Positions 1 through 6,364 of a stretch of 6,978 nucleotides of DNA are shown here, one piece after another. Positions within the stretch are counted from its first letter, which is position 1. Each line of letters starts with the position of its first letter. The notes under the pieces were generated by a model, which saw only the letters and a program-made list of their open reading frames with translations, was not told the DNA's origin and did not search any database. A program made the translations under genes and the position numbers. The stretch is from Synergistaceae bacterium UBA5560. Lineage in GTDB: Bacteria > Synergistota > Synergistia > Synergistales > Aminiphilaceae. The stretch spans positions 1-6,978 of the forward strand of contig DIMS01000057.1 in NCBI GenBank assembly GCA_002425685.1. The letters are read 5' to 3'.

Positions 1-562
1 CTTTCCGCGTCTCCTCCGCGGACTTGCTCCGAGTGCCCGTGTTCTCGATGCCTTTTGCTACCAGGGAGCTTTCGGCCTCCACGCCCTTTCCTTCGGTGCG
101 GCGGAGGTGGTGGCGCTGGACCAGTCCGAAGAGGCACTGGCGGCGGCGGAGGAGGACCGCCTTCGCAACGCGCTTCCGGACAGACTGCGGCGGATGTGCG
201 GCAACGCCTTCGAGGCGCTCCGGAATCTGGAGCGGGCCGGAGAGCGTTTTGATGTCGCTGTGGTGGATCCACCCCCCTTCGCGCCGGGAAAGGATCAGAT
301 TGAAGCGGCCCGCCGGGGGTACAAGGAACTCGCCCTGCGGACACTCAAGATGCTGGTACCGGGAGGGACGCTCTTTTTCTTCTCCTGCAGCGCCGCCTTC
401 GGCGGAGAAATGCTCCGCACCACGCTGGACGATGCGGCGCGGGATGCGGGAAGGGAACTCCGCATCCTGGCGGAGCTGCATCAGGGTGCGGATCATCCCG
501 TGCTTGTCCAGGTGCCGGAGACGGGATACCTGAAAGGCTTTGTACTGGAGGTGACGCCGTGA
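1..562 (+). CDS. rlmI: RlmI-type class I SAM-dependent 23S rRNA methyltransferase, 3' part
   Basis: This is the C-terminal 186 residues of a gene whose 5' end lies left of the window; the first complete codon starts at base 2. A Rossmann SAM-binding motif VLDAFCYQGAFGLHA is read at 41-85, with the acidic ribose-binding residue in VALDQS (Asp at 119-121). The catalytic-loop motif DPPPF is at 266-280, followed by the GGTLFFFSCS strand near 360-388 and the family C-terminal signature HPVL..PETGYLKGF. This order matches the COG1092 family, which methylates C5 of cytosine 1962 in 23S rRNA (RlmI of E. coli, about 396 residues). The N-terminal PUA and EEHEE parts would be outside the window. The stop TGA (560-562) overlaps the next GTG start by 4 nt, so the gene probably heads or belongs to the downstream operon. 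The substrate position is inferred from the family; a related COG1092 member with another target is possible. Confidence 0.85.
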   Translation, partial: FPRLLRGLAPSARVLDAFCYQGAFGLHALSFGAAEVVALDQSEEALAAAEEDRLRNALPDRLRRMCGNAFEALRNLERAGERFDVAVVDPPPFAPGKDQIEAARRGYKELALRTLKMLVPGGTLFFFSCSAAFGGEMLRTTLDDAARDAGRELRILAELHQGADHPVLVQVPETGYLKGFVLEVTP

Positions 563-1182
563 CGACCACGGTGCTTTTCGATTTCGACATGACGCTCGTG
601 AACAGTGCTCCCGCCATCACCCGCTGTCTGAACATAGTTGCCCTGGAAGGAAATCTCCGCACCGTCACGGAAGAGGAGGTCCTTGCGACCATAGGTCTTC
701 CCATGGAGGATGCCCTGGTGCGTCTTTGGGGAAGCTACGAGCCCAGGTGGCTCGACATTTACCGGGCGCGTTGCCGGGAGGAGGAGTACGCGGGACTGCT
801 GGTGTTCGACGACGCCGTTCCCACGCTTCGGACATTGCGGGAGCGGGGGTGTCGCACCGGGGTCGTTTCGAACCGTCGTTTCGCCCGCCGGGTGGTGGAG
901 TGTGTTGCTCTGGACACTCTCTGCGATGTCGTCGTCGGGCTCGAGGACATCACGAGGCCGAAACCTTTTCCCGATGCGTTGGAGCATGCCCTGGCCGTCC
1001 TCGGCAGCGCCGCGGAAGAAACCCTTTATGTGGGTGACACGGATGTGGACATGCAGACCGCTGCTGCTGCCGGAGTCCGTGGTGTGGGGATCACCACGGG
1101 CAACTTCGGGGCACCGGAGCTTCTCGCCGCCGGCGCGTGGTGCACGGTGGACCGTCTTCAGGAGGTGACGGACCTGTCGTGA
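559..1182 (+). CDS. HAD-superfamily phosphatase (PpaX/Gph-like)
   Basis: This 207-residue protein is a haloacid dehalogenase-type hydrolase, which dephosphorylates small molecules through an aspartyl-phosphate intermediate. Motif I is DFDMT with nucleophile Asp8 and acid/base Asp10. Motif II is the serine of GVVSN (Ser104), motif III is Lys135 in RPKPFPD, and motif IV is GDTDVDM with Asp160 and Asp164 for Mg2+. The region between motifs I and II (about residues 15-85) is an alpha-helical C1 cap, as in phosphoglycolate phosphatase and the pyrophosphatase PpaX; family length is about 210-225. The canonical DxDGT motif has Met in place of Gly. The GTG start is chosen because GGAGGTGA lies at 547-554, and because it forms a GTGA overlap with the upstream stop. 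The TGA stop overlaps the next gene in the same way. The substrate cannot be told from sequence; phosphoglycolate, pyrophosphate or a sugar phosphate are all possible. Confidence 0.88.
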   Translation: MTTTVLFDFDMTLVNSAPAITRCLNIVALEGNLRTVTEEEVLATIGLPMEDALVRLWGSYEPRWLDIYRARCREEEYAGLLVFDDAVPTLRTLRERGCRTGVVSNRRFARRVVECVALDTLCDVVVGLEDITRPKPFPDALEHALAVLGSAAEETLYVGDTDVDMQTAAAAGVRGVGITTGNFGAPELLAAGAWCTVDRLQEVTDLS

Positions 1183-2114
1183 GCGATGCCACGCCACGCC
1201 GGAACCTTCGGGAGACGTTGCGACGATGGGCCTGGTGGTTCATCGTGACGATCATCGTGGCTGGGGCCGTTGCCCTGTATCTTGCGTGGTGGCGTCATTA
1301 CCAGGAAATGCATCCCCGAGTCGCCTGGGCACAGCCGTGGATGCACGTGGAGGAACACCCCCTCGATGTGGCGCTCCTCTGGCGGGAGGAAGTTCTCCGG
1401 GCGGATCGGGACGGAGAGATTCACTTTTACCGAGGAAACGCTCCTTTTCGGGTCGCCAAGGGCGATGTCCTGGCGGTGATCGGAGGAAAGGCGTTCCGGG
1501 CTCCCGGCGCGGGGTATTTCGTTCCCGCTCTGGACGGAAAGGAGAATTCGTGGCTTTTCGGTGCCATCTGGGAAGGGGACGGACCGATTCCTTCAGCACC
1601 GCAGGCCAGGTTCATTTCTTCCGGATCCCGGATCAAAAAAGGCGACCCCCTGGGCAAATTTCTTCCGATGCCCCAGGATCTGCGTTTCGTGGCCTATGTG
1701 ACGCGGACTCCCGCGGTGGACCGGGATGTGCGGCGTAACGTTCTCTCCGTCCGAACAGGAAAGGATGTTCCGCCGATCGTGGCCGTGATACGGACGGCGA
1801 AGCATTTCGGCGTGCGGACAAAGGTCTACTGCTCCCTTCCCGTGTTTCCGCTGGAACTCTTGCCCCGTCGGAACGAGCAGTGGATTCTCGAGGGGGCGGC
1901 CATGACGGGTGTGGTAATTCCCCAGGGGGCGGTGACTGTCCGGAACATGCGGGAAGGAGTGTTTCTCGTGACGGGATCGAGCGTGCGCTTCCAGGAAGTT
2001 ACGGGACTCCCCATTTCGGAGCGCCGTTTTCTCGTCACGGAAGGTCTTGTGCCCGGGGCGCTGATTCTTCTCTCTGCTGAAGGTGCCCGGGAAGGACGGG
2101 TGAAACTGTGGTAG
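1179..2114 (+). CDS. HlyD-like single-pass membrane protein (membrane-fusion/adaptor type)
   Basis: This is a 311-residue protein with a basic N-terminus (RRNLRETLRR), one hydrophobic segment at about residues 17-38 and the rest presumably outside the cytoplasmic membrane. The segment after the membrane helix (ALLWREEVLRADRDGEI...VAKGDVLAVI) resembles the barrel-sandwich/lipoyl-like fold of HlyD-family adaptors. The C-terminal part (GVVIPQGAV...VFLVTGSSVRFQEV...GLVPGALILL) resembles their membrane-proximal beta domain. The long coiled-coil hairpin of true efflux adaptors is absent, and no transporter gene is adjacent. Proteins of this kind commonly precede yggS-sepF in Clostridia, so the position suggests an envelope or division-linked role; that is inference. 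I chose GTG at 1179 rather than the upstream in-frame ATG at 1137, which lies inside the HAD gene: GGAGGTGA is at 1161-1168, 10 nt away, and the start makes a GTGA overlap. No function is established. Confidence 0.75.
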   Translation: MSDATPRRNLRETLRRWAWWFIVTIIVAGAVALYLAWWRHYQEMHPRVAWAQPWMHVEEHPLDVALLWREEVLRADRDGEIHFYRGNAPFRVAKGDVLAVIGGKAFRAPGAGYFVPALDGKENSWLFGAIWEGDGPIPSAPQARFISSGSRIKKGDPLGKFLPMPQDLRFVAYVTRTPAVDRDVRRNVLSVRTGKDVPPIVAVIRTAKHFGVRTKVYCSLPVFPLELLPRRNEQWILEGAAMTGVVIPQGAVTVRNMREGVFLVTGSSVRFQEVTGLPISERRFLVTEGLVPGALILLSAEGAREGRVKLW

Positions 2115-2202
2115 ATTCTAGAGGAACGAAGTATGCCAGAGGGGCCGTCTCCTTGAGGTTGCCTGTGTACCCTGGAGGAGAGAAATTCCGGGAGGGCCGA
2201 GG
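2115..2202. other. 88-bp gap between the HlyD-like gene and yggS
   Basis: This is the only real gap in the first gene block. It contains the yggS ribosome-binding site (GGAGGG at 2191-2196) and a second purine run, GGAGGAG (2174-2180), with no start codon of its own. A seven-codon ATG...TGA frame (2133-2156) sits 6 nt behind GAGGAA. I see no convincing promoter or terminator, so transcription probably continues through it. Confidence 0.5.
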
Positions 2203-2955
2203 ATGATTCGGAACGAGGATGTTGCAACAATGGTGCGGCGTCGCACCCGGGAGGTCCGGGAGCGCATGGCCGAAGCGGCCGGACAGTCCTGCCGGGATGT
2301 CGCCTCGATACGTCTTGTGGCCGTATCGAAGTACCACCCCGTTTCCGCCATGGTCGCCGCGGCTCTGGAGGGCGTGGATATCCTTGGGGAAAACCGCGTC
2401 CAGGAAGCGTTGGCCAAACGGCCCACCTGGGAGGCGGAACTCCGTCACCGTGGCGTGCCGCAGCCATGGACCTCATGGCATCTCGTGGGCCATCTTCAGC
2501 GAAACAAGGCCAGGAAGGCGACAGAACTCTTTTCGTGCATCCAGAGTGTCGATTCCATTCGACTCGGCGAAGATCTCTCCCGAATCGCCGGCGAGGATGG
2601 GAGGACGCTTTCGGTGCTGCTCGAAGTGAACACGTCGGGAGAGACGAGCAAACACGGTATTTCCCCTGAGGCGGCTCCGGCGCTGACGGAGCATCTCCTT
2701 GAGAAGTGTCCTTTCCTTTCCGTGGAGGGGCTCATGACCGTCGGGCCGCTGGAGGGAGGAGAATGTGAGACGGCAGCGGCCTTTGTCCGCTTGCGGACGC
2801 TCCGGGACGATCTGGCCTGTCGTTTCGGACGCTCTTTTCCGGAACTTTCCATGGGTATGAGTGGTGATTTCGCTTTGGCCATTCGAGAGGGAAGCACAAT
2901 GGTACGAATCGGCAGCGCGATTTTCGGCCCGAGAGGAGGGGCGGAGGATGTTTGA
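2203..2955 (+). CDS. yggS: YggS/YlmE-family pyridoxal phosphate homeostasis protein
   Basis: This 250-residue protein belongs to the YggS/PROSC (PLPBP) family: a TIM-barrel resembling the N-terminal domain of alanine racemase that binds pyridoxal 5'-phosphate and keeps free PLP and amino-acid pools balanced, with no known catalytic reaction. The PLP Schiff-base lysine is Lys43 in LVAVSKYHP. Other family signatures are GENRVQE (residues 62-68), WHLVGHLQRNK (92-102), the NTSGETSKHG segment, and the phosphate-binding end SMGMSGD (216-222) with REGSTMVRIGSAIFG. Length is slightly above the usual 225-235, partly from an insert near residues 79-90. The ATG has GGAGGG 6 nt upstream. The gene overlaps sepF by 8 nt. 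The yggS-sepF pairing is the classical arrangement of Gram-positive division clusters (ylmE-sepF in Bacillus); the functional link between PLP balance and division is not settled. Confidence 0.95.
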   Translation: MIRNEDVATMVRRRTREVRERMAEAAGQSCRDVASIRLVAVSKYHPVSAMVAAALEGVDILGENRVQEALAKRPTWEAELRHRGVPQPWTSWHLVGHLQRNKARKATELFSCIQSVDSIRLGEDLSRIAGEDGRTLSVLLEVNTSGETSKHGISPEAAPALTEHLLEKCPFLSVEGLMTVGPLEGGECETAAAFVRLRTLRDDLACRFGRSFPELSMGMSGDFALAIREGSTMVRIGSAIFGPRGGAEDV

Positions 2956-3394
2956 GCGACTTCTCGTTCGACTGGGCATTCTCGAAGAAGTGGAGGATAT
3001 CGCCGTGGAGGACGACGTTCTTCAGGAACGAAAGCGGCGCGTTCTCGAACCGCTGCCTTCCGAGACCACGCTGGTCCTCTGCAGGGGATCCGCCTGCATC
3101 GAACGCAGGGAGGCCCTCGGTGAAGCGCTCCGGCAGGGACGCCTTGTCCTGATGGATCTTCGCACCTGCGAACGCGGTGTCGGACAGAACATTCTCGACT
3201 TCGTCTGCAGCGTTGCCTACGCGGAAAAAGGGGACGTGCGGCGGATCGCTCCCGGAGTCTTTCTTGCGCTTTCGGATGTGACGGTTTTGGAGGAGTGGGA
3301 CATGGCCCGCACGGAGAAAAAAGACGAAAGGGCGGAAAGCGACGAGGAACGATCTCAGGTGCAGGTCGGACCCGGAGGGGAGGAGGAACCGTGA
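2948..3394 (+). CDS. sepF: SepF-family cell division protein
   Basis: This 148-residue protein matches SepF (DUF552), a cytoplasmic protein that binds the FtsZ C-terminal tail, anchors the Z-ring to the membrane and arranges FtsZ filaments. Residues 1-15 (MFERLLVRLGILEEV) form a plausible amphipathic membrane-binding helix. A short charged linker follows, then the SepF core at about residues 40-117: TLVLCRGS, ALGEALRQGRLVLMDL, NILDFVCSVAYAEKGDVRRIAPGVFLALSDV. The last 30 residues are charged and probably disordered. Compared with the B. subtilis protein (about 152 residues), the VVNL strand reads LMDL and the DFLSG motif reads DFVCS (Ser88 for Gly). The ATG at 2948 is chosen because GGAGGG lies at 2935-2940 and the helix begins there; it overlaps the yggS stop by 8 nt. 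The stop overlaps divIVA by GTGA. Identity rests on the core pattern plus the yggS and divIVA neighbours. Confidence 0.87.
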   Translation: MFERLLVRLGILEEVEDIAVEDDVLQERKRRVLEPLPSETTLVLCRGSACIERREALGEALRQGRLVLMDLRTCERGVGQNILDFVCSVAYAEKGDVRRIAPGVFLALSDVTVLEEWDMARTEKKDERAESDEERSQVQVGPGGEEEP

Positions 3395-3891
3395 GCGAGA
3401 AGGAACTGCTTTCCGCCATGGACGTGGCCAATCAGGAGTTCAAACGTGCGCTTCGGGGATACGACCAGAGCGAGGTGGATTCCTTTCTCGACCAGGTGGC
3501 GGGAAGCATTCACGCCTATACGGAGCAGTACAGGGAACAGCAGCGGCGCATTCAACAGCTTGAAGAGCAGATGAAGGAATATCGGGGCCTTAAGGACTCG
3601 CTGCAGGAGGCGCTTCTCATGGCGCAGAGGAGCGCGGAGGAGCGGGTTCGTGCGGCGGAACGACAGGCCGATGCCGTCATCGCCGAGGCCCAGGCCAAGG
3701 CCGAGCACCTGATCGGCGAAGCCCGCAACCAGGTGGAGACAGCTCGGAGAGAGCTCGCCCGCGTCCGGGACGTGCGTCGGGATCTCGTGGGCGAGCTGCG
3801 GGCGCTTCTTTCCCGGTTTGATTCCCTCCTTGAAACACAAAACGAAGATTCCGGTTCGGAGGGAGGAACACCTCCCCGGTCCGAGCCTTGA
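3391..3891 (+). CDS. divIVA: DivIVA-domain cell polarity/division protein
   Basis: This 166-residue protein has the DivIVA N-terminal lipid-binding domain, MDVANQEFKRALRGYDQSEVDSFLDQV (residues 10-36), shown here as one motif in two parts: MDVANQEFKRALRGYD and QSEVDSFLDQV. A long coiled coil follows at about residues 40-150, including AQRSAEERVRAAERQAD and the LIGEA segment that resembles the second DivIVA coiled-coil region. It ends in a polar tail. DivIVA binds negatively curved membrane at poles and septa and recruits partners. The B. subtilis pair Phe17-Arg18 corresponds to Leu21-Arg22 here. The GTG start has GGAGG at 3382-3386 and another purine run at 3374-3380, and overlaps the sepF stop; an internal ATG at 3418 lacks a well-placed ribosome-binding site. 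The sepF-divIVA neighbourhood supports a division role, but the partner recruited is unknown. Confidence 0.92.
   Translation: MSEKELLSAMDVANQEFKRALRGYDQSEVDSFLDQVAGSIHAYTEQYREQQRRIQQLEEQMKEYRGLKDSLQEALLMAQRSAEERVRAAERQADAVIAEAQAKAEHLIGEARNQVETARRELARVRDVRRDLVGELRALLSRFDSLLETQNEDSGSEGGTPPRSEP
3853..3887 (+). terminator. Strong hairpin in the 3' end of divIVA, possible non-canonical terminator
   Basis: The arms are GGTTCGGA plus GGGAGG (3853-3866) and CCTCCC plus TCCGAGCC (3871-3876, 3880-3887). They form 14 pairs, one of them a G-T wobble, with an AACA loop and a 3-nt bulge CGG on the 3' side. The structure ends just before the divIVA stop (3889-3891) and sits in the poorly conserved tail. 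No T-run follows, so it may slow or end transcription imperfectly, protect the upstream mRNA, or serve as an RNase Y site. A new promoter starts about 45 bp downstream. Confidence 0.4.
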
Positions 3892-3930
3892 GAGAGAGGC
3901 ATTTCCTCACGCGTCTTCCTCTTGCCGCAC

Positions 3931-3959
3931 TTGTGACGATGCGTCCGAACCAGTACAAT
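3931..3959 (+). promoter_or_regulatory. Sigma70-type promoter for rny
   Basis: The -35 hexamer TTGTGA (3931-3936) and -10 hexamer TACAAT (3954-3959) are separated by 17 bp and match the consensus at four and five of six positions. The expected start is near 3966, giving a leader of about 75 nt before rny. The 151-bp gap 3892-4042 is clearly more AT-rich than the genes around it, and it holds the rny ribosome-binding site AAGGGGTGA (4027-4035), 7 nt before the ATG. I see no other feature in this gap. Confidence 0.65.
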
Positions 3960-4042
3960 AGACCAATGGCTTCCAGAGGATATGAACCATTGACTCCATA
4001 GAGAGGCCGAACTTTGACAATTCCATAAGGGGTGAGACACCG

Positions 4043-5581
4043 ATGCAACTGATGCAGATGTTGTTGATTGCGGCGGGTGTCGCAGTCGGCTTTGCGGTGG
4101 GATATTTCCTCCGCAAGGCCTTCGAAGAGAAACGTCTCGACGGAGCGCGAGCCCAGACGGAACGGATGCTCAAGGACGCGGAATCACAGGCGGAGCAACG
4201 GAAGAGGGAAATCCTCACGGAAGCGAAGGAGGAGGCCCTTCGGCTTCGCCAGGACGTCGAGAAGGAAATCAAGGACAGGCGGAACGAACAACAGCGAGTG
4301 GAGCGCCGCCTGGAACAGAAGGAAGAGAATCTCGACCGCAAGCTCGATGCCCTTACCCGCAAGGAAGAGGAGCTCAAGATCAGTCAGGATACGCTGAAGT
4401 CCCGCATGGATGAGATCGAGACGATCAAGGTGGAGCAGGTGCGCCGACTCGAAGAAGTGGCGGGGATGACGAGGGAGCAGGCGCAGCAGGTTCTCCTTGC
4501 GGAGGTGGAGCGGGAGGCCGATCACATCATCGGACTTCGTCTCAAGGAGCTTGAGGAGAAGGCCAAGCGCGAAGCCGACAAGAAGGCCGCGGAGATCATC
4601 TCCACCGCGATTCAGCGCTGTGCGGTGGAACACACGTCGGAGGTGGCCGTGAGCGTGGTGAACCTTCCCTCCGACGAAATGAAGGGGCGCATCATCGGCA
4701 GAGAGGGACGCAACATCCGCGCTTTCGAAACCCTCACCGGTGTGGATCTCATCGTGGACGACACGCCCGAAGCGGTCACCGTGAGCAGTTTCGACCCCGT
4801 CCGCCGGGAAGTTGCCCGGCGTTCCCTCGAAAGGCTGATCGTGGATGGCCGGATACACCCCGCCCGGATCGAGGAGCTTGTGGAGAAGGCCCAGCGTGAG
4901 GTGGAGGAGCAGATCCTTGAGGCCGGCGAAGAGGCTCTTCTCGACACGGGAATCAAGAACATGCACCAGGATCTGGTGCGTCTCGTGGGGCAGCTCAGAT
5001 TCCGGACAAGCTACGGACAGAATTCCCTCCTGCACAGTCTGGAGGTGGCGCACCTCACGGGTATGATGGCCGCCGAACTGGGGCTTGACGAATCCCTCGC
5101 CCGCAGGGCGGGTCTGCTCCACGACATCGGCAAGGCCGTGGACCATCAGGTGGAAGGCCCCCATGCGGTCATCGGAGCGGATATCGCCCGTAAGGCCGGC
5201 GAACCACAGGAGGTGGTGAACGCCATCGCCTCCCATCACGAGGACGAGGAGCCCCAGACGGTGTATGCGGTTCTCGTCGCCGCCGCCGACGCGGTGAGCG
5301 CTTCCCGGCCGGGAGCGCGCCGGGAGAGCCTGGATGCCTACATCAAGCGCCTGGAGAAATTGGAAAGCCTGGCCAAGGCGTTTCAGGGTGTCTCCAAGGC
5401 CTTTGCCATCCAGGCGGGGCGCGAGGTGCGGGTCATGGTCGTTCCCAACCTCACCGACGACGGGTCGATCCAGAAAATGGCCTTCGATGTGGCGAGGAAG
5501 ATCGAGGACGAGATGAAATATCCCGGGCAGATCAAGGTCACGGTGGTTCGGGAAACCCGGGCAGTGGAGTACGCGAAATAA
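4043..5581 (+). CDS. rny: Ribonuclease Y
   Basis: This 512-residue protein is RNase Y, the membrane-anchored endoribonuclease that starts mRNA decay in many bacteria lacking RNase E. Residues about 5-23 are a hydrophobic anchor (MLLIAAGVAVGFAVGYFL). A long charged coiled coil fills about 25-190 (AEQRKREILTEAKEEALRLR and similar repeats). The KH RNA-binding domain follows, with the GRIIGREGRN loop at 215-224. The HD domain contains His331, the His360-Asp361 pair (LLHDIGK) and HHED (398-401), the metal ligands of the family. The B. subtilis protein has about 520 residues, so this is full length. The ATG at 4043 has AAGGGGTGA 7 nt upstream; ATGs at 4052 and 4058 are less well placed. The stop is 2 nt before the ymdB start, so the two genes are almost certainly co-transcribed, the same order as rny-ymdB in Bacillus. 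Confidence 0.98.
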   Translation: MQLMQMLLIAAGVAVGFAVGYFLRKAFEEKRLDGARAQTERMLKDAESQAEQRKREILTEAKEEALRLRQDVEKEIKDRRNEQQRVERRLEQKEENLDRKLDALTRKEEELKISQDTLKSRMDEIETIKVEQVRRLEEVAGMTREQAQQVLLAEVEREADHIIGLRLKELEEKAKREADKKAAEIISTAIQRCAVEHTSEVAVSVVNLPSDEMKGRIIGREGRNIRAFETLTGVDLIVDDTPEAVTVSSFDPVRREVARRSLERLIVDGRIHPARIEELVEKAQREVEEQILEAGEEALLDTGIKNMHQDLVRLVGQLRFRTSYGQNSLLHSLEVAHLTGMMAAELGLDESLARRAGLLHDIGKAVDHQVEGPHAVIGADIARKAGEPQEVVNAIASHHEDEEPQTVYAVLVAAADAVSASRPGARRESLDAYIKRLEKLESLAKAFQGVSKAFAIQAGREVRVMVVPNLTDDGSIQKMAFDVARKIEDEMKYPGQIKVTVVRETRAVEYAK

Positions 5582-5583
5582 TC

Positions 5584-6357
5584 ATGCGTATTCTTTTCAT
5601 CGGCGACGTGGTGGGCAGGCCCGGAAGGGATCTCGTGCGGGAACTCCTTCCCCGTATCCGGGAGGAAGACGGTCCCTTCACGTTCATCCTCGCCAACGGC
5701 GAGAACGCGGCGGCCGGTTTCGGCCTCACCGAGAAGGTGATGGAGGAACTGTTCGCTCTGGGAGTCGATTGTCTTACCGGAGGAAACCACATCTGGGACA
5801 AGAAGGAATTTCTTCCCGTTCTCGCGGGAGAAAACCGGGTGTTGCGGCCCGCGAACTATCCCGAGGGTTGCCCCGGTCAGGGGTGGACCGTTCTCGAGCG
5901 GGGCGGCGCCCGCCTGGCGGTACTGAACCTGCAGGGCAGGACGTTCATGCCTCCCCTTGATTGTCCTTTTCGGACGGCGGATCTCCTGCTCGGGCGGATT
6001 TCCGAGCAGGCGGTCTTCGTCGATTTTCACGCCGAGGCCACATCGGAGAAATATGCCCTTTTTCGGTATCTCGAGGGGCGCGTTTCGGCGGTGGTGGGGA
6101 CTCATACGCACGTACAGACCGCCGACGAGGATGTTCTTCCCGGTGGTACGGCGATTCTCTCGGACGTGGGCATGACGGGAGGACACGGCGGCGTCATCGG
6201 CATGGAGAAAGAGACGACGCTCTCCCGGTTCCTGACGGGCCTGCCCTCCAAATTTTCCGTCTGCGAGAACGACCTTCGCCTCTGCGGCGTGGTGGTCGAC
6301 ATCGACGAGGAGACGGGAAGAGCTCTCCATATACGGCGCTTGCAGATCCGTCTGTGA
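5584..6357 (+). CDS. ymdB: TIGR00282-family metallophosphoesterase (YmdB-like)
   Basis: This 257-residue cytoplasmic protein belongs to the YmdB family of dinuclear-metal phosphodiesterases, which hydrolyse 2',3'-cyclic nucleotides; in B. subtilis YmdB affects biofilm formation and motility. The metal ligands are all present: Asp8 (FIGDVVGRPGR), Glu40 and Asn41 (NGEN), Asn68 and His69 (GGNHIWD), His149 (VDFHAE), and His174 and His176 (GTHTHVQTAD). The glycine-rich segment SDVGMTGGHGGVIG also fits, and length is usual. The start is fixed by the conserved MRILFIGD opening. The ribosome-binding site is weak (TGGAG at 5565-5569, 14 nt away) and the gap to rny is only 2 nt, so translation probably relies on ribosomes finishing rny. 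Family membership is secure; the physiological substrate in this organism is not. Confidence 0.96.
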   Translation: MRILFIGDVVGRPGRDLVRELLPRIREEDGPFTFILANGENAAAGFGLTEKVMEELFALGVDCLTGGNHIWDKKEFLPVLAGENRVLRPANYPEGCPGQGWTVLERGGARLAVLNLQGRTFMPPLDCPFRTADLLLGRISEQAVFVDFHAEATSEKYALFRYLEGRVSAVVGTHTHVQTADEDVLPGGTAILSDVGMTGGHGGVIGMEKETTLSRFLTGLPSKFSVCENDLRLCGVVVDIDEETGRALHIRRLQIRL

Positions 6358-6364
6358 CGGTTTT
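6348..6364 (+). terminator. Short hairpin plus T-run overlapping the ymdB stop, possible weak terminator
   Basis: CCGTC (6348-6352), loop TGT and GACGG (6356-6360) form a perfect 5-bp stem followed directly by TTTTCCTCTG. The ymdB stop TGA lies inside the hairpin. The stem is short, so termination would be partial; a ribosome reaching the stop codon would also disrupt it. It could set the ratio of rny-ymdB to spoVS transcripts. Confidence 0.35.

Noticed and set aside
2496..3431. Long minus-strand open frame across yggS and sepF (311 codons)
   Set aside because: It lies opposite two well-recognised genes, its translation is rich in Arg, Pro and Ser with no family pattern, and it reflects GC-rich third positions.
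4014..4019. Perfect TTGACA hexamer upstream of rny
   Set aside because: No acceptable -10 hexamer lies 16-18 bp downstream; that position falls on the ribosome-binding site and start codon.
4184..5239. Minus-strand open frame opposite rny (351 codons)
   Set aside because: It is a His- and Leu-rich mirror of the rny codons without family resemblance or ribosome-binding context.
5522..5564. Direct repeat CCCGGGCAG (5522-5530 and 5556-5564) and a CGGG-AAA-CCCG hairpin at the end of rny
   Set aside because: The repeat and stem are short, lie in coding sequence, and are expected by chance at this GC level.
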